Part shown: one piece after another, positions 10,520 to 21,257 of the stretch
Layout: each line of letters opens with the position of its first letter
Numbering within the stretch: position 1 is the first letter of the stretch
Source: Erinaceus europaeus
Taxonomy: Eukaryota; Chordata; Mammalia; Eulipotyphla; Erinaceidae
DNA: 64,000 nucleotides
NCBI RefSeq assembly: GCF_950295315.1
Contig: NC_080177.1
Location: forward strand, 80,698,070 to 80,762,069
Direction of reading: 5' to 3'
Translations under genes and position numbers: made by a program
Notes under the pieces: generated by a model
Databases searched by the model: none
Told to the model about the DNA's origin: nothing
The model's input: only the letters and a program-made list of their open reading frames with translations

Positions 10520-11300
10520 ATAGATAACTACTGGGTCATAAGGTAGGTCCATGTCTAGCATTGTGAGGGTTCTCCGGACTCCACTCCACAGGGATTGGAC
10601 CAATTTACATTCCCATCAGCATGCAGGAGGGTCCTCTGTCCCTACAACCTCTCCAGCATTTGTTGTTTGTGATGTGTGACATTCTGACAGCAGTGAAGTG
10701 GCATCTCGTTGTTGTCTTTATTTGCATTTCTCTGACAATCAGTGACTTGGAGTATTTTGTCATATGTTTGTTGACCTTTTGCTTCTCTTCTGTGGTGAAT
10801 ATTCTGTTCATATCTTCTCCCCATTTTTGAATGGGGTCATTTTTTTTGTTGTTGCTAAGCTTGGTGAACTCTTTAATATATTTTTATTATTATCCTTTTG
10901 TCTGATGTATGGCATGTAAAGATCTCTCTCCTATTCTGTAAAGAGTCTCTTTGGGTGGTGGTTTCTTTCACTGTGCAGAAGCTTTTTAATATGATATAAT
11001 CCTATAGGTTTATTTTTGATTTTGTCTTCCTTGCAATAGGATTTATATCATTAAAGATACCTATGAAATTTAGATGGAAAAGAGTTCCACCAATATTTTC
11101 TGGTAGGTATTTGGTAGTTTCTGGTCTAACATCCAAGTCCTTGATTCATTTGGAATTTACTTTTGTGTGTGGTGAGATGTAGTGGTTCACTTTCATTTTT
11201 CTGCAAGTTTCCTAACACCATTTATTGAAGAGACTTTTCTTTCTCCATTTAATAGCTTGTGTCCCCTTGTCGAAAGTTAGAGGTCTGGTGGTTGTAAAGG
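10520..11300 (-). mobile_element. L1 3' region and ORF2 end, antisense
   Basis: Antisense L1: CCAATTTACATTCCCATCAG, CTTTATTTGCATTTCTCTGA, CTGTGCAGAAGCTTTTTAAT and CACCATTTATTGAAGAGACT. It abuts the sense fragment tail to tail at about 10.52 kb. Confidence 0.85.
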
Positions 11301-11337
11301 AAACAGAATTCAACAGAGCTTTACAAACTTTCTTCTT

Positions 11338-11880
11338 CTTTTTAAAAGTATTTTTATTTATTTATTATTGGATGGAGACAGAGAGAAATTGAGAGTGGAG
11401 GGGAAGTTAGAGAGGGAGAGAGACAGAGAAATACCTGCAGCCCTGCTTCTCTACTTGTGAAGCTTTCTCTTTATAGGTGGGGACGGAGGGCTTGACTAGG
11501 TCTTTGACACTGATTTCAGTGCTTAATTGGTGCACCACTGTTGTTAAAATTCGGAGGCTCCAGCTGGCCGGGCTAGCTTCACAGGCGGGTAACAGAGACG
11601 ACCAGAGACATACGGCTGGGCAGGGAAGCTGTATTTCTTTATTCAGGAACAACGATTTATAAACTAAGACAAACTAATCACCAAACAGAACTCTCCTGCC
11701 TCCTTCCCCCGCAGCGGCGCCAAGCACTCTCGAACTCTGGAACTCTGGAACTCTCTCAGGGTTCCTTGGGGCGGGGACAAGTGGGCCCGCGAAACTAGCA
11801 GGACTGAACCAATTTTCTTGGCAGCGGGAGAGCTAGAACAACCCAATGTAAAGCATACAACAACACCACCACCTGGCCCA
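11338..11880 (-). mobile_element. Type II SINE split by an LTR
   Basis: Body at 11338-11538 in reverse orientation. The last bases of the head (CACCACCTGGCCC) lie beyond the LTR at 11864-11877. Confidence 0.8.
11539..11862 (-). mobile_element. Solo LTR, class II (ERVK-like), copy 2
   Basis: 324 bp, same family and length as copy 1 and about 93.5% identical by my count. Ends TGTTGTTAAAATTC and AAGCATACAACA. TSD CACCAC at 11533-11538 and 11864-11869, with one extra A at the right junction. On the minus strand it has TTTATAAATC (TATA) and GAATAAAGAAAT (poly(A) signal). No internal viral genes. Confidence 0.87.
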
Positions 11881-11884
11881 AGCT

Positions 11885-12235
11885 ATATAAACTTTCTAAA
11901 GAGAACTTCAAAATAACAGTTCTAAGGATATGTACTCAAGTGACAAGTTTAATGGATGAAAATATAGAGAAGACACAAAAGAAGCTGTATCAGAAATCAG
12001 AGGTAAGTAATACAGCAGCAGGACAAAGAGGAAAACACAGTAGAGAGGACTAGCAGCAGAAAAGCAAAAGCCAGAAGTCGAAGTGACAGTCTGGAGGACA
12101 GGCCTGAGGACACCACTAAAAAAGAACAGCAGACAGCAAAAGCCTAAAGCAAATGAAGATGATCTGAGAGTTCTGAGACAACATCCGAGGAACAACATGC
12201 ACATCATAAAGATTACAGTAGAAGATGAAAGAGAA
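11885..12235 (+). pseudogene. L1 ORF1 fragment (decayed)
   Basis: Nucleotide sequence matches the coiled-coil to RRM junction of mammalian L1 ORF1p. An EDR(x)E(D/E)(x)TTKKEQ-like stretch is followed by AACATCCGAGGAACAACATG, the counterpart of the conserved NIRRNNIRI block. Frameshifts and stops interrupt it, so no protein is expected. It is cut on the right by a GGA-rich array. Confidence 0.7.
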
Positions 12236-12352
12236 TGAGGAGGAGGAGGAGGAGAAGAGAAGGAGGAGAAGGACGAGAAGAGGAGGAGGAGAAGATGGAG
12301 GGGGAGAAAGAGGGAGAGGGAGAGGGAGAGGAAGAGGAAGAGGAGGATGGGA
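12236..12352. repeat. (GGA)n / (GGGAGA)n purine tract
   Basis: Imperfect polypurine tract of AGG, GAGGAGG and AGAGGGAG units. It probably expanded from the GA-rich L1 ORF1 sequence beside it. Confidence 0.9.
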
Positions 12353-12384
12353 TGGATTTTTAAAAATAATTTTACTGGCGGGTA

Positions 12385-12843
12385 GTGGTTGGCACATGGG
12401 CAATTTCTCATCTCACCATGATGGGCGTCCGCCTAACACTCTCACTCTCAACCTAGGTACCAGGACTGCAAAGCCCCTTTCCCACCAAAACCTCCCTGTC
12501 CTCCCTCCCCGGAGTCCTCTGTCTTGGTGTAACACAACAAATCCAGTCCAATTTTTAATTTGTGTTTTCCCTTTCTGTCCTTTTTAAAAGTTCCATCTAT
12601 GGTGAATAGTTCTTTATTTGTCCTTCTCTCTTGGATTTATCTCACTTAACATGATTCCTTCAAGCTTCCTCCAAAATGAAGTGTAGGAGTGACGGCATCA
12701 TTTTGTAATGGCTGAGTAGTATTCCCTTGTGAATTTATACCGCAACTGTCTTAGCCACTCATCTGTCGTTGGACATGTGGGCTTCTTTCAAGTGTCAGTT
12801 ATTCCAAATTGTGCTTCTATGAACATAGGTGTACATAGATATC
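12385..12843 (-). mobile_element. L1 3' fragment, antisense, host of LINE copy A
   Basis: Antisense L1 3' end: TCTCACTTAACATGATTCCT, GGCTGAGTAGTATTCC and TCTGTCGTTGGACATGTGGG. It resumes at 13780-13830 (CTTTGGATACATTCCTAGG), so the LINE at 12855 sits inside it. Confidence 0.82.
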
Positions 12844-12854
12844 ATTGGATGGAT

Positions 12855-13705
12855 CATCTGTTTTCCATCTACACCATGCCTCGGCCTCGCGTGAGCTTAA
12901 TGTGCAGCTTGGCGATACGAGAATCCAGCATGAAGCCCAGCCAGTCTATCTTGGCGTTACTCTCGATCGCACCCTGTCATTTCACAAACATCTCATAAAA
13001 ACTGCAGCAAAGGTGGGCGCGAGGAATCACATCATTGCAAGACTGGCCAGCTCCTCATGGGGCGCGAGCGCTTCCACACTACGATCATCATCTCTGGCAT
13101 TATGCTATTCCACCGCAGAATACTGTGCCCCAGGATGGTTCTGTAGCCCCCATGTCCACTTGGTCGATTCCAAATTATACTCCTCCATGAGGATAATTTC
13201 TGGAACCATCTGTTCCACCCCGGTTCCATGGCTGCCAGTTCTTAGCAACATCACCCCGCCAGATATTCGTTGGGATGTGGCATCATCTAAGTTCATTTCC
13301 CACGTCTACGCTCGACCGGACCTGCCGATATACGCGGATATCTTCGCCCACCCTGTCCAACGCTTGACGTCTCGTCACCCAATCTGGTCCCCTACGCCTA
13401 CACTGAACTTCTCTGTTCCAGTCTCTTGGAAACAGAGTTGGCAGTCAGCTGAGGTAAAGAACAAACATCTCATCACAGACCCCTGCGAGCGTCAACCCGG
13501 CTTTGACCTAGCACGTTATGATCGGGCCCTCCTCAATCGCTATCGAACAGGCCATGGCCGGTGCGCCGCTATGTTCCATCACTGGGGAGCCAGAGACGAC
13601 CCGAACTGCCCCTGCGGCTCCAGACAGACTATGACCCACATAGTCTGCCACATAGTCAACGACTGCCACCTCTCCAGATTCAAAGGAGGTCTCGAAACTT
13701 GACAT
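12855..13705 (+). pseudogene. Reverse transcriptase C-terminal part, LINE copy A
   Basis: The frame stays open from about 12857 to a TGA at 13700-13702. Recognisable blocks are VYLGVTLDRTLSFHKHL (RT thumb start), ARNHIIARLASSSWGASAST, YSTAEYCAPGW, and a C-terminal zinc-knuckle-like CPCGSRQTMTHIV...C. The catalytic palm is missing because of 5' truncation, so it cannot be active. A 12-base insertion duplicates part of the Cys/His block (HIVCHIVNDC instead of HIVNDC in copy B). The family normally encodes a ~900-residue endonuclease-RT protein; only the last ~280 residues are here. Confidence 0.8.
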
Positions 13706-13768
13706 CAGGCTCAACCTGACGCTGTTGACTGGCTTCCTGGAAGAAGGGCAAACACTAGAAGAAGAAGA
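12855..13768 (+). mobile_element. Jockey-like non-LTR retrotransposon, copy A (5'-truncated)
   Basis: 914 bp with a perfect 11-bp TSD ATTGGATGGAT (12844-12854 and 13769-13779) inside an antisense L1. The element begins in the reverse transcriptase thumb region and ends in CTAGAAGAAGAA rather than poly(A). It is far more G+C-rich than its surroundings. The same element occurs at 28.25 kb (about 96% identical over the first ~285 aligned bases by my count, many differences at CpG sites). The target site, 5' truncation and TSD are the signature of target-primed reverse transcription. The clade placement (jockey/CR1 superfamily) comes from protein motifs and memory of related invertebrate elements, not from a search. 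Confidence 0.88.
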
Positions 13769-14004
13769 ATTGGATGGATGTACTTACTTCCTTTGGATAC
13801 ATTCCTAGGAGAGGAATTAGGACAGAATTTTTTTTTTGGTTTTGAAACTGGAGACTTATTCCCTACACAATATTCTTCCCAGTTTCATTCTGCAGGTTTT
13901 TAGCACAACAGAGAGAATTAACACTCCATATATTCTCTTCATTGTGACTGCTACTACAGACAGAGCAGGCAAGGGCAAATCCCTACACCTTCCCCACCTG
14001 CATT

Positions 14005-14097
14005 TTCTCTCTCTCTCTCTTTCTCTTCCTTCCTTCCTTCCTTCCTTCCTTCCTTCCTTTATTTCTTTATTTCTTCCTTTCTTCTCTTCTTCTTCTG
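14005..14097. repeat. (CTTC)n pyrimidine tract
   Basis: CT repeats, then about nine CTTC units, then TTTCTTC-rich DNA. Confidence 0.9.
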
Positions 14098-14356
14098 GGA
14101 CTCAGTGCCACTACTACAAATATACTGCACCTGGTGGCCATTTTATTTTTCCATTTTATTGGATAGGACAGAGAAATTGAGAGGGGAAGGGGTGATAAAA
14201 AGGGGGAGAGAAAGACGCCTACAGACCTGCTTCACCGCTTGTGAAATGAACCCCCTGCAGGTGGGGAGTCAGGGGCTTGAACCGGGGTCCTTACATGGGT
14301 CCTTGTGCTTCATACTATGTACTCTTAACCCAGTGTGCTATTACTGCCCAGCCCTG
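14098..14356 (-). mobile_element. Type I SINE (reverse)
   Basis: It carries the 3' extension module (GGGACTCAGTGCCACTACTA ... CTGGTGGCCA), the AGGACAGAGAAATTGAGAGG body and a B box GGGGCTTGAACCGGGGTCC. Confidence 0.85.
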
Positions 14357-14495
14357 CACTTTTTCTTCTTCTTCTTCTCCTTCTCCTTCTCCTTCTCCTT
14401 CTCCTTCTCCTTCTTCTTCTTCTTCTCCTTCTTCTCCTTCTTCTCCTTCTTCTTCTCCTTCTCCTTCTCCTTCTCCTTCTTCTTCTTCTTCTATT
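14357..14495. repeat. (CTT)n/(CTTCTC)n pyrimidine tract
   Basis: 140 bases of TTC and TTCTCC units with blockwise alternation of 3- and 6-base motifs. Confidence 0.95.
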
Positions 14496-14504
14496 TTACT
14501 TTTT

Positions 14505-14740
14505 TATTTAAAAAAGAAGACATTGACAAAACCATAGGACAAGAGGGGTACAACTCCACACAATTTCCACCATCAGATCTCCATATCCCCTCCCCTCCCC
14601 TGATAGCTTTCTTGTTCTTTATCCCTCTGGGAGTATGGACCCAACATCATTGTGGGATGCAGAAGGTGGAAGGTCTGGCTTCTGTAATTGCTTCCCCAGT
14701 GAACATGGGCGTTGACTGGTCAATCCATACTCTCAGCAGG
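14505..14740 (-). mobile_element. Family X element, short copy
   Basis: 3' portion only: AAACCATAGGACAAGAGGGG, CTTTATCCCTCTGGGAGTAT and AACATGGGCGTTGACTGG. Confidence 0.85.
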
Positions 14741-15120
14741 ACAGAATTCTTATTTGAAGAAACAAAAATCAGGAATTTCTCTAAACTGAAGGAAATAAAC
14801 CCTAGATCCAAGAATCACCACACAAAATACTCCCAAACAAGTGCCCAGCAGGACATATGGAGAGAATGTCTTATAGACACCCATCATTTGGAGAAGAGAC
14901 GTTGTAACTATGTGTCAGCAACTGTACTGAAATCTGTTAACTCTCAAGAAAGTGAAAAAAGCAACAAACAAGCAACAAGTCTATATTCTATATATATATT
15001 ATGCATAATATCAAAATTAAAGATACCTTATCACAGTATCATGAGTTAATGATAAGAAAAGTTTGAAATTCCTCTTCAGGAACATTTATCTTTGAGCTGT
15101 GAGTTTTGGGATAGAAAATA
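14741..15120. other. Unique AT-rich sequence
   Basis: No gene or family repeat recognised. Confidence 0.5.
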
Positions 15121-15130
15121 TATTTTATTT

Positions 15131-15384
15131 GGGAGTTGGGTGGTAGCACCCCTGGTTAAGTGCAGGTGGCTCAAAGCGCAAGGACCAAGGACTGGAGTAA
15201 GCCCCCGGCTCCCCACCTGCAGGGGAGTCGCTTCACAGGCGGTGAAGCAGGTCTGCAGGTGTCTGTCTTTCTCTCCCCCTCTCTGTCTTCCCCTCCTCTC
15301 TCCATTTCTCTCTGTCCTATCTAACAACGATGGCATCAATAACAACAGCAATAAAACAAGAAGGGCAACAAAAGGAAATAAATA
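15131..15384 (+). mobile_element. Type I SINE with TSD
   Basis: Full length with an atypical head (a small deletion removes the B box). Flanked by AGAAAATATATTTTATT on both sides (TSD). Confidence 0.92.
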
Positions 15385-15411
15385 AAAAAAGAAAGAAAAT
15401 ATATTTTATTC

Positions 15412-15675
15412 GAGCTTCCGCATCCCCACCTGCACAAGGACCGGTGTAACAATCCCGGTTTGAGCCCCCGACTCCCCACCTGCAGGGGAATCACTTCACA
15501 AGCAGTGTAGCAGGTCTGCAGTTGTCTATCTTTCTCTCCCCTCTCTGTCTTCCCCTCCTCTCTCCATTTCTCTCTGTCCTATTATCTAACAACGACAACA
15601 TCAGTAACAACAACAATAACAACAACAACAGAAAGCAACAAGGGCAACAAAAGGGAAAATAAATTAAAAAAATAA
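15412..15675 (+). mobile_element. Type I SINE, 5' end rearranged
   Basis: It begins within CACCTGCACAAGGACCGG, so the A-box half is lost. The remainder is intact to the AGGGCAACAAAAGGGAAAAT tail. Confidence 0.88.
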
Positions 15676-16534
15676 AACACATTTTAGCTATTATAATCTT
15701 AGAAATTTTATTTTGAAACTCTCACAACTTTTCTTCATTTTAATGTCACCTTAAAGGCTAAATAAGTGTGTTTTGAATATCATTTTAGTGGAACAGAAGA
15801 ATATGTTAAAATAATTGCCTTAAAAGTAAATAAAATGGCAAAGATCAAACACAAAAAGAGAATCTGAAACATGACAAGGAATATTCCATATCCCCAAACC
15901 TTTGAGTATCAAAAACTTAATTATACAGAACATTTGAAGACACCTATCACATAGATTCTGTGGTTGCTATCATTGTCCTACATCTGCCTTTATCCACTTC
16001 TCTTATTCCTTTGATTCATTTCAAAGTAATTTTCAGGCATAGGTATACTTTATATTTCCCTCCTAAATCTTTTAGCATTCATATAATTCACTAGATTTTA
16101 AAACTATTTTCAGTATTTTAAAGTAAAATTTATATAAAGTGACATAAACCGTAAACATAGTATTAGATAAGTTTGATAAAAGCCAAAACGTGGGTTTCCC
16201 AAACCTCTATCGAGTTGCTGAAAATTTCCATAGTGCTTATTTGGTTGCTAGTTTTTCTACAAACAGGAAATAAAAAAGTGATTAAATTCTAGATTTTTCA
16301 AAGTCTGAGTGGCCTATTGGTAGAGTGTAGCTTATTATGCTATACATGATTTTAGGTGAATTTTATTTCATTTTTAGTAGGTACAAAAACATGCTACACA
16401 CTAAGGTTGGTATCTGTGCTTCTTGTTGCTTTTCCAATTCAATCTCAGTGACATTAGAAGCAAGCCAAAATGTTCAGAAGTAAAATGGCTGGTGCCAGGG
16501 AATTAAAAGCAGAAACCAAGGCTTCATTTCTCTT
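15676..16534. other. Unique AT-rich sequence
   Basis: No gene or repeat family recognised between the SINE pair and the pentanucleotide array. Confidence 0.5.
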
Positions 16535-19232
16535 CTTTCCTTCCATTCCATTCCATTCCATTCCATTCCATTCCATTCCATTCCATTCCATCCATTCCAT
16601 TCCATTCCATTCCATTCCATTCCATTCCATTCCATTCCATTCCATTCCATCCCCTTCCCTTCCCTTCCCTTCCCTTCCCTTCCCTTCCCTTCCCTTCCCT
16701 TCCCTTCCCTTCCCTTCCCTTCCCTTCCCTTCCCTTCCCTTCCCTTTCCTTCCCCTTCCCCTTCCCCTTCCCCTTCCCTTCCCTTCCCTTCCATCCCCTT
16801 CCCTTCCCTTCCCTTCCCTTCCCTTCCCTTCCCTTCCCTTCCCTCCATCCCTTCCCTTCCCTTCCCTTCCCTCCCTTCCCTTCCCTTCCATCCCCTTCCC
16901 TTCCCTTCCCTTCCTTCCCTCCCTTCCCTTCCCTTCCCTTCCCTTCCCTTCCCTTCCCTTCCCTTCCCTTCCCTTCCCTTCCCTTCCCTTCCATCCCCTT
17001 CCCTTCCCTTCCCTTCCCTTCCCTTCCCTTCCCTTCCCTTCCCTTCCCTTCCCTTCCCTTCCCTTCCCTTCCCTTCCCTTCCATCCCCTTCACCTTCCCC
17101 TTCCCCTTCCCCTTCCCCTTCCCTTCCCTTCCCTTCCCTTCCCTTCCCTTCCCTTCCCTTCCCTTCCCCTTCCCTTCCCCTTCCCCCTTCCCTTCCCTTC
17201 CCTTCCATCCCCTTCCTTTCCCTTCCCTTCCCTTCCCTTCCCTTCCCTTCCCTTCCATCCCTTCCCTCCCTTCCCTTCCCTTCCCTCCCTTCCCTCCTTC
17301 CTTCCCTTCCCTTCCCTTCCCTTCCTTCCCTTCCTCCCTTCCCCTTCCCTTCCCTTCCCTTCCCTTCCCTTCCCTTCCCTTCCCTTCCCTTCCCTTCCAT
17401 CCCTTCCCTTCCCTTCCCTTCCCTTCCTCCCTTCCCTTCCCTTCCCTTCCCTTCCCTTCCCTTCCCTCCTTCCCTTCCCTTCCTTCCCTTCCCTTCCCTT
17501 CCCTTCCCTTCCCTTCCTTCCCTTCCCTTCCCTTCCCTTCCCTTCCCTTCCATCCCCTTCCCTTCCCTTCCCTTCCCTTCCCTTCCCTTCCCTTCCCTTC
17601 CCTTCCCTTCCTTCCCTTCCCTTCCCTTCCCTCCCCTCCCCTCCCCTCCCCTCCCCTCCCCTTCCTTCCCTTCCCTTCCCTTCCCTTCCCTTCCTTCCTT
17701 TCCCTTCCTTCCCTTCCATCCCCTTCCCTTCCCTCCCTTCCGTTCCCTTCACTTCCCTTCCATCCCCTTCCTTCCCTTCCCTTCCCTTCCCTTCCATCCC
17801 CTTCCCTTCCCCTTTCCCTTTCCTTCCCCTTTCCCTTCCCTTCCCTTCCCTTCCTTCCCTTCCCTTCCCTTCCCTTCCCTTCCCTTCCCTTCCCTTCCCT
17901 TCCCTTCTCCCTTCCCTTCCCTTCCCTTCCCTTCCCTTCCCTTCCCTTCCCTTCCCTTCCCTTCCCTTCCATCCCCTTCCCTTCCCTTCCCTTCCTTTCC
18001 CTTCCCTTCCCTTCCCTTCCCTTCCCTTCCCTTCCCTTCCCTTCCCTTCCCTTCCCTTCCTTCCCTTCCCTTCCCTTCCCTTCCCTTCCCTTCCCTTCTC
18101 CCTTCCCTTCCCTTCCCTTCCATCCCCTTCCCTTCCCTTCCCTTCCCTTCCTTTCCCTTCCCTTCCCTTCCATCCCTTCCCTTCCCTTCCCTTCCCTTCC
18201 CTTCCCTTCCCTTCCCTTCCCTTCCCTTCCCTTCCCTTCCCTTCCCTTCCATCCCCTTCCCTTCCCTTCCCTTCACTTCCCTTCCCTTCCCTTCCCTTCC
18301 ATCTCCTTTCCCTTCCCCTTCCCCTTCCCCTTCCCCCTTCCCTTCCCTTCCCTTCCCTTCTCCCTTCCCTTCCCTTCCCTTCCCTTCCATCCCCTTCCCT
18401 TCCCTTCCCTTCCCTTCCCTTCCATCCCCTTCCCCTTCCCCTTCCCTTCCCTTCCCTTCCATCCCCTTCCCTTCCCTTCCCTTCCCTTCCCTTCCCTTCC
18501 CTTCCCTTCCCTTCCCTTCCCTTCCCTTCCCTTCCCTTCCCTTCCCTTCCATCCCCTTCCCTTCCCTTCCCTTCCTTCCCTTCCCTTCCCTTCCCTTCCC
18601 TTCCCTTCCCTTCCATCCCCTTCCCTTCCATCCCCTTCCCTTCCCTTCCCTTCCCTTGCCTTCCCTTCCCTTCCCTTCCCTTCCCTTCCCTTCCCTTCCC
18701 TTCCCTTCCCTTCCCTTCCCTTCCCTTCCCTTCCCTTCCATCCCCTTCCCTTCCTTCCCTTCCCTTCCCTTCCCTTCCCTTCCCTTCCCTTCCATCCCCT
18801 TCCCCTTCCCCTTCCCTTCCCTTCCCTTCCATCCCCTTCCCTTCCATCCCCTTCCCTTCCATCCCCTTCCCCTTCCCCTTCCCCTTCCCTTCCCTTCCCT
18901 TCCCTTCCCTTCCCTTCCCTTCCCTTCCCTTCCCTTCCCTTCCCCTTCCCCTTCCCCTTCCCCTTCCCCTTCCCCTTCCCCTTCCCCTTCCCTTCCCTTC
19001 CCTTCCCTTCCCTTCCCTTCCCTTCCATCCCCTTCCCTTCCCTTCCCTTCCCTTCCCTTCCCTTCCCTTCCCTTCCATCCCCTTCCCCTTCCCCTTCCCC
19101 TTTCCCTTCCCCTTTCCCTTCCCTTCCCTTCCCTTCCCTTCCCTTCCCTTCCCTTCCCTTCCCTTCCCTTCCCTTCCCTTCCCTTCCCTTCCCTTCCCTT
19201 CCCTTCCTTTCCCTTCCCTTCCCTTCCTTCTT
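16535..19232. repeat. 2.7-kb pentanucleotide array: (TTCCA)n then (CCCTT)n
   Basis: The first ~110 bases are TTCCA (GGAAT on the other strand, the same pentamer as human satellite II/III). From about 16650 the unit is TTCCC with hexamer TTCCCC patches and CTCCC patches (17636-17660). All pyrimidine on the + strand, with an occasional A in TTCCATCCCC. A TTCCATCCCC junction recurs about 30 times, dividing the array into blocks. The five-base unit keeps several frames open over hundreds of codons (FPSLP or GREGK repeats), none of them genes. The exact copy number may not be reliable in any assembly. Confidence 0.97.
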
Positions 19233-19457
19233 TTCTTTCTTTCTACCTTCTTCTTTTTCCTTTTCCTCCTTCTTCCACATTAATTAATCTCAACCCCAAA
19301 CATTCATTTCCGTGGCAATCAGTACATATTTGCTGCTGCCAGACTATCTGTAAAAAAAATATAATAATAATACTGGCTATATTTTATGACCAACCTAGAA
19401 AACAGTCATGGTTAGTTGGACCAAAGTAAAAGACTCTGGGGGTGGGGGTGGGGGCTT

Positions 19458-19600
19458 TCAGGTCCTGGTGTAAGATGGTGGAGGAGGACCTAGGCTGGGG
19501 ATGAGAGTGCTTTGCAGAAAACTGAGAAATTTCACACATGTACCAACAACTATTCCCTGTAAACGGTTAGTCCTCCCAATGGAAGACAACAAAAAAGAGG
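19458..19600 (+). mobile_element. L1 3' end fragment
   Basis: Decayed sense copy of the L1 terminus seen at 20.9 kb: TTTGCAGAAAACTGAGAAAT, ACAACTATTCCCTGTAAAC and CCTCCCAATGGAAGACAAC. Confidence 0.6.
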
Positions 19601-20874
19601 AAATAATAATGGGGTCGCAATGCAAAGCCATGGAGAAAATCACACATCTCTCTCAGCTGTTTGTTCACCAGTTACTTGTGATGTTGGGTTAAAAGTAGAG
19701 GATAGGATGCGGAGAACTTCTCAAGAGCTTAGGGGTGAAGAGAGAAAGGCAGTGAAAGTCAGACCTTCTCTGTGTCTCTGTTGAGGTGCTGGCGCTAAAG
19801 AGACCTTGACTATGACTTCTCTTGGGTTTCCTGTTAGCTACACCCAGTGACTGTCCTTCCCAGTGCACTACAGTAGTTAAAGCTCCTGGAAGGAGTTTAT
19901 ATCCAAACACCTGATGGGTGCTTATCAGAGGGAATCAATAAAAAAGAGCAGTTACATGTTTGGCTGAACCATTTCAAGCTCTAGTCAAGAAATTAATTCA
20001 TATGTGCACATATGCAATTTCAGATATGTTTTTAAAATACCACACCAAATTTCATCACCTCAAATGTCCACTGTAATATACTGCAAACCATCTCTCTCCA
20101 TTCTTTTGTCATCACTGGGGCTTGAATGCTCTAGGATGACTTCCCCAGACAGAAAGACACAGAGAGGGATGGAGGAAGGGTGGGAAGGAGGGAGGGAGGA
20201 AGGGGGGGGAGAGGGCAAGCAGAGTCAGCTCAGATCTATGCATCATTGTTTATGAGCATCATAGCTGACTCACGTGCAAGTGTACAGAGTAACATTTGTC
20301 TTAAAACTGCCATTTTTGTCACAAATCTTTTTCTTCTGTGATGGACACCCCCACCCCATATAATAACCATAGTGTTTTGGTCAGCGCTTGCTTGTAGAGA
20401 ATACAACTTATTTTAATGATTAACCATGAAGACATTTATTACAGAGTCCTAGATGATTTGCAGATTCTAGGTTGAGTTTGTGGGAATGGCCCCAAACCCA
20501 CACTGGGGATTGTTGCGACAACAAGGAAATTGTAGGATGACAATGACACCATCACAGTTACGAGCTCCAGGGCTTCCTGTGCTAAGAGCAGAAAACAGCC
20601 TGGCAAGTGAGGGGAACTGCTGCTACAGCTGTTATCCCAGACTCTTGTCACTACTGTTCCCAGTCACAACAACAAAAGTGAATGCCAAATTCCACACGGA
20701 TTGTAGGGACTTGTACAAAATCTAGAACTCTGGGTGCGAGAGGTTTGGAAACAGCTTTCAGCTCTTTAGCCTTGGCACATTAGAAAAAGGGGTGAGGACT
20801 TGAGTGGGTTAAGCAATTTCATAGCTTCTGCTAGAACTACCTGACGTTTGCAGGTTCAGCCAAAACAGCTGCAC
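19601..20874. other. Mostly unique sequence
   Basis: A GGGA-rich purine patch lies at 20175-20215. No gene recognised. Confidence 0.45.
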
Positions 20875-21005
20875 GGATGGCAGAAGAGGACCTAGTGGGG
20901 GTTGTATTGTTATGTGGAAGACTGGGAAATGCTATGCATGTACAAACTATTGCGTTTTACTGTCGACTGTAAACCTTTAATTCCCCCCATAAAGAAATCA
21001 AAAGT
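20875..21005 (+). mobile_element. L1 3' end fragment
   Basis: GCAGAAGAGGACCTAGTGGG, CATGTACAAACTATTGCG, TACTGTCGACTGTAAACC and CCCCATAAAGAAATCAAAAG are sense matches to the L1 tail found antisense at 53.8 kb. Confidence 0.7.
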
Positions 21006-21177
21006 GAAACAAAATAAAACGGCAACACGGGAGGCTGCTGAGCAACCCCCTTTCACAGGTGCACCACATGTGCAGTTCCACTGGAGAAATTCCCCCTGAA
21101 AGAAATGCAGAGACTAGCTGAGCGACTCCCACACATTGAGAAAATACCAGCATCAGAATGGGTAGGGAAGGCTGAGG

Positions 21178-21178
<1 letters not shown>

Positions 21179-21252
<74 letters not shown>
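21179..21252. repeat. (CA)n(CT)n compound microsatellite
   Basis: About 17 CA units followed directly by about 20 CT units. Confidence 0.97.

Positions 21253-21257
<5 letters not shown>

Noticed and set aside
8066..11862. Two LTRs read as the ends of one provirus
   Set aside because: Different TSDs, each inside its own SINE, and no retroviral genes between them.
11908..12411. 167-codon minus-strand open frame rich in Leu and Ser
   Set aside because: Antisense of an L1 ORF1 remnant and the adjacent GGA tract.
14105..15049. 314-codon open frame
   Set aside because: Runs through a reverse-oriented SINE, a CTT tract and family X; no protein similarity recognised.
16470..19283. 937-codon open frame of FPSLP repeats (and several hundred-codon GREGK frames on the other strand)
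   Set aside because: Pure translation of the pentanucleotide array. A five-base unit without stops keeps frames open regardless of function.
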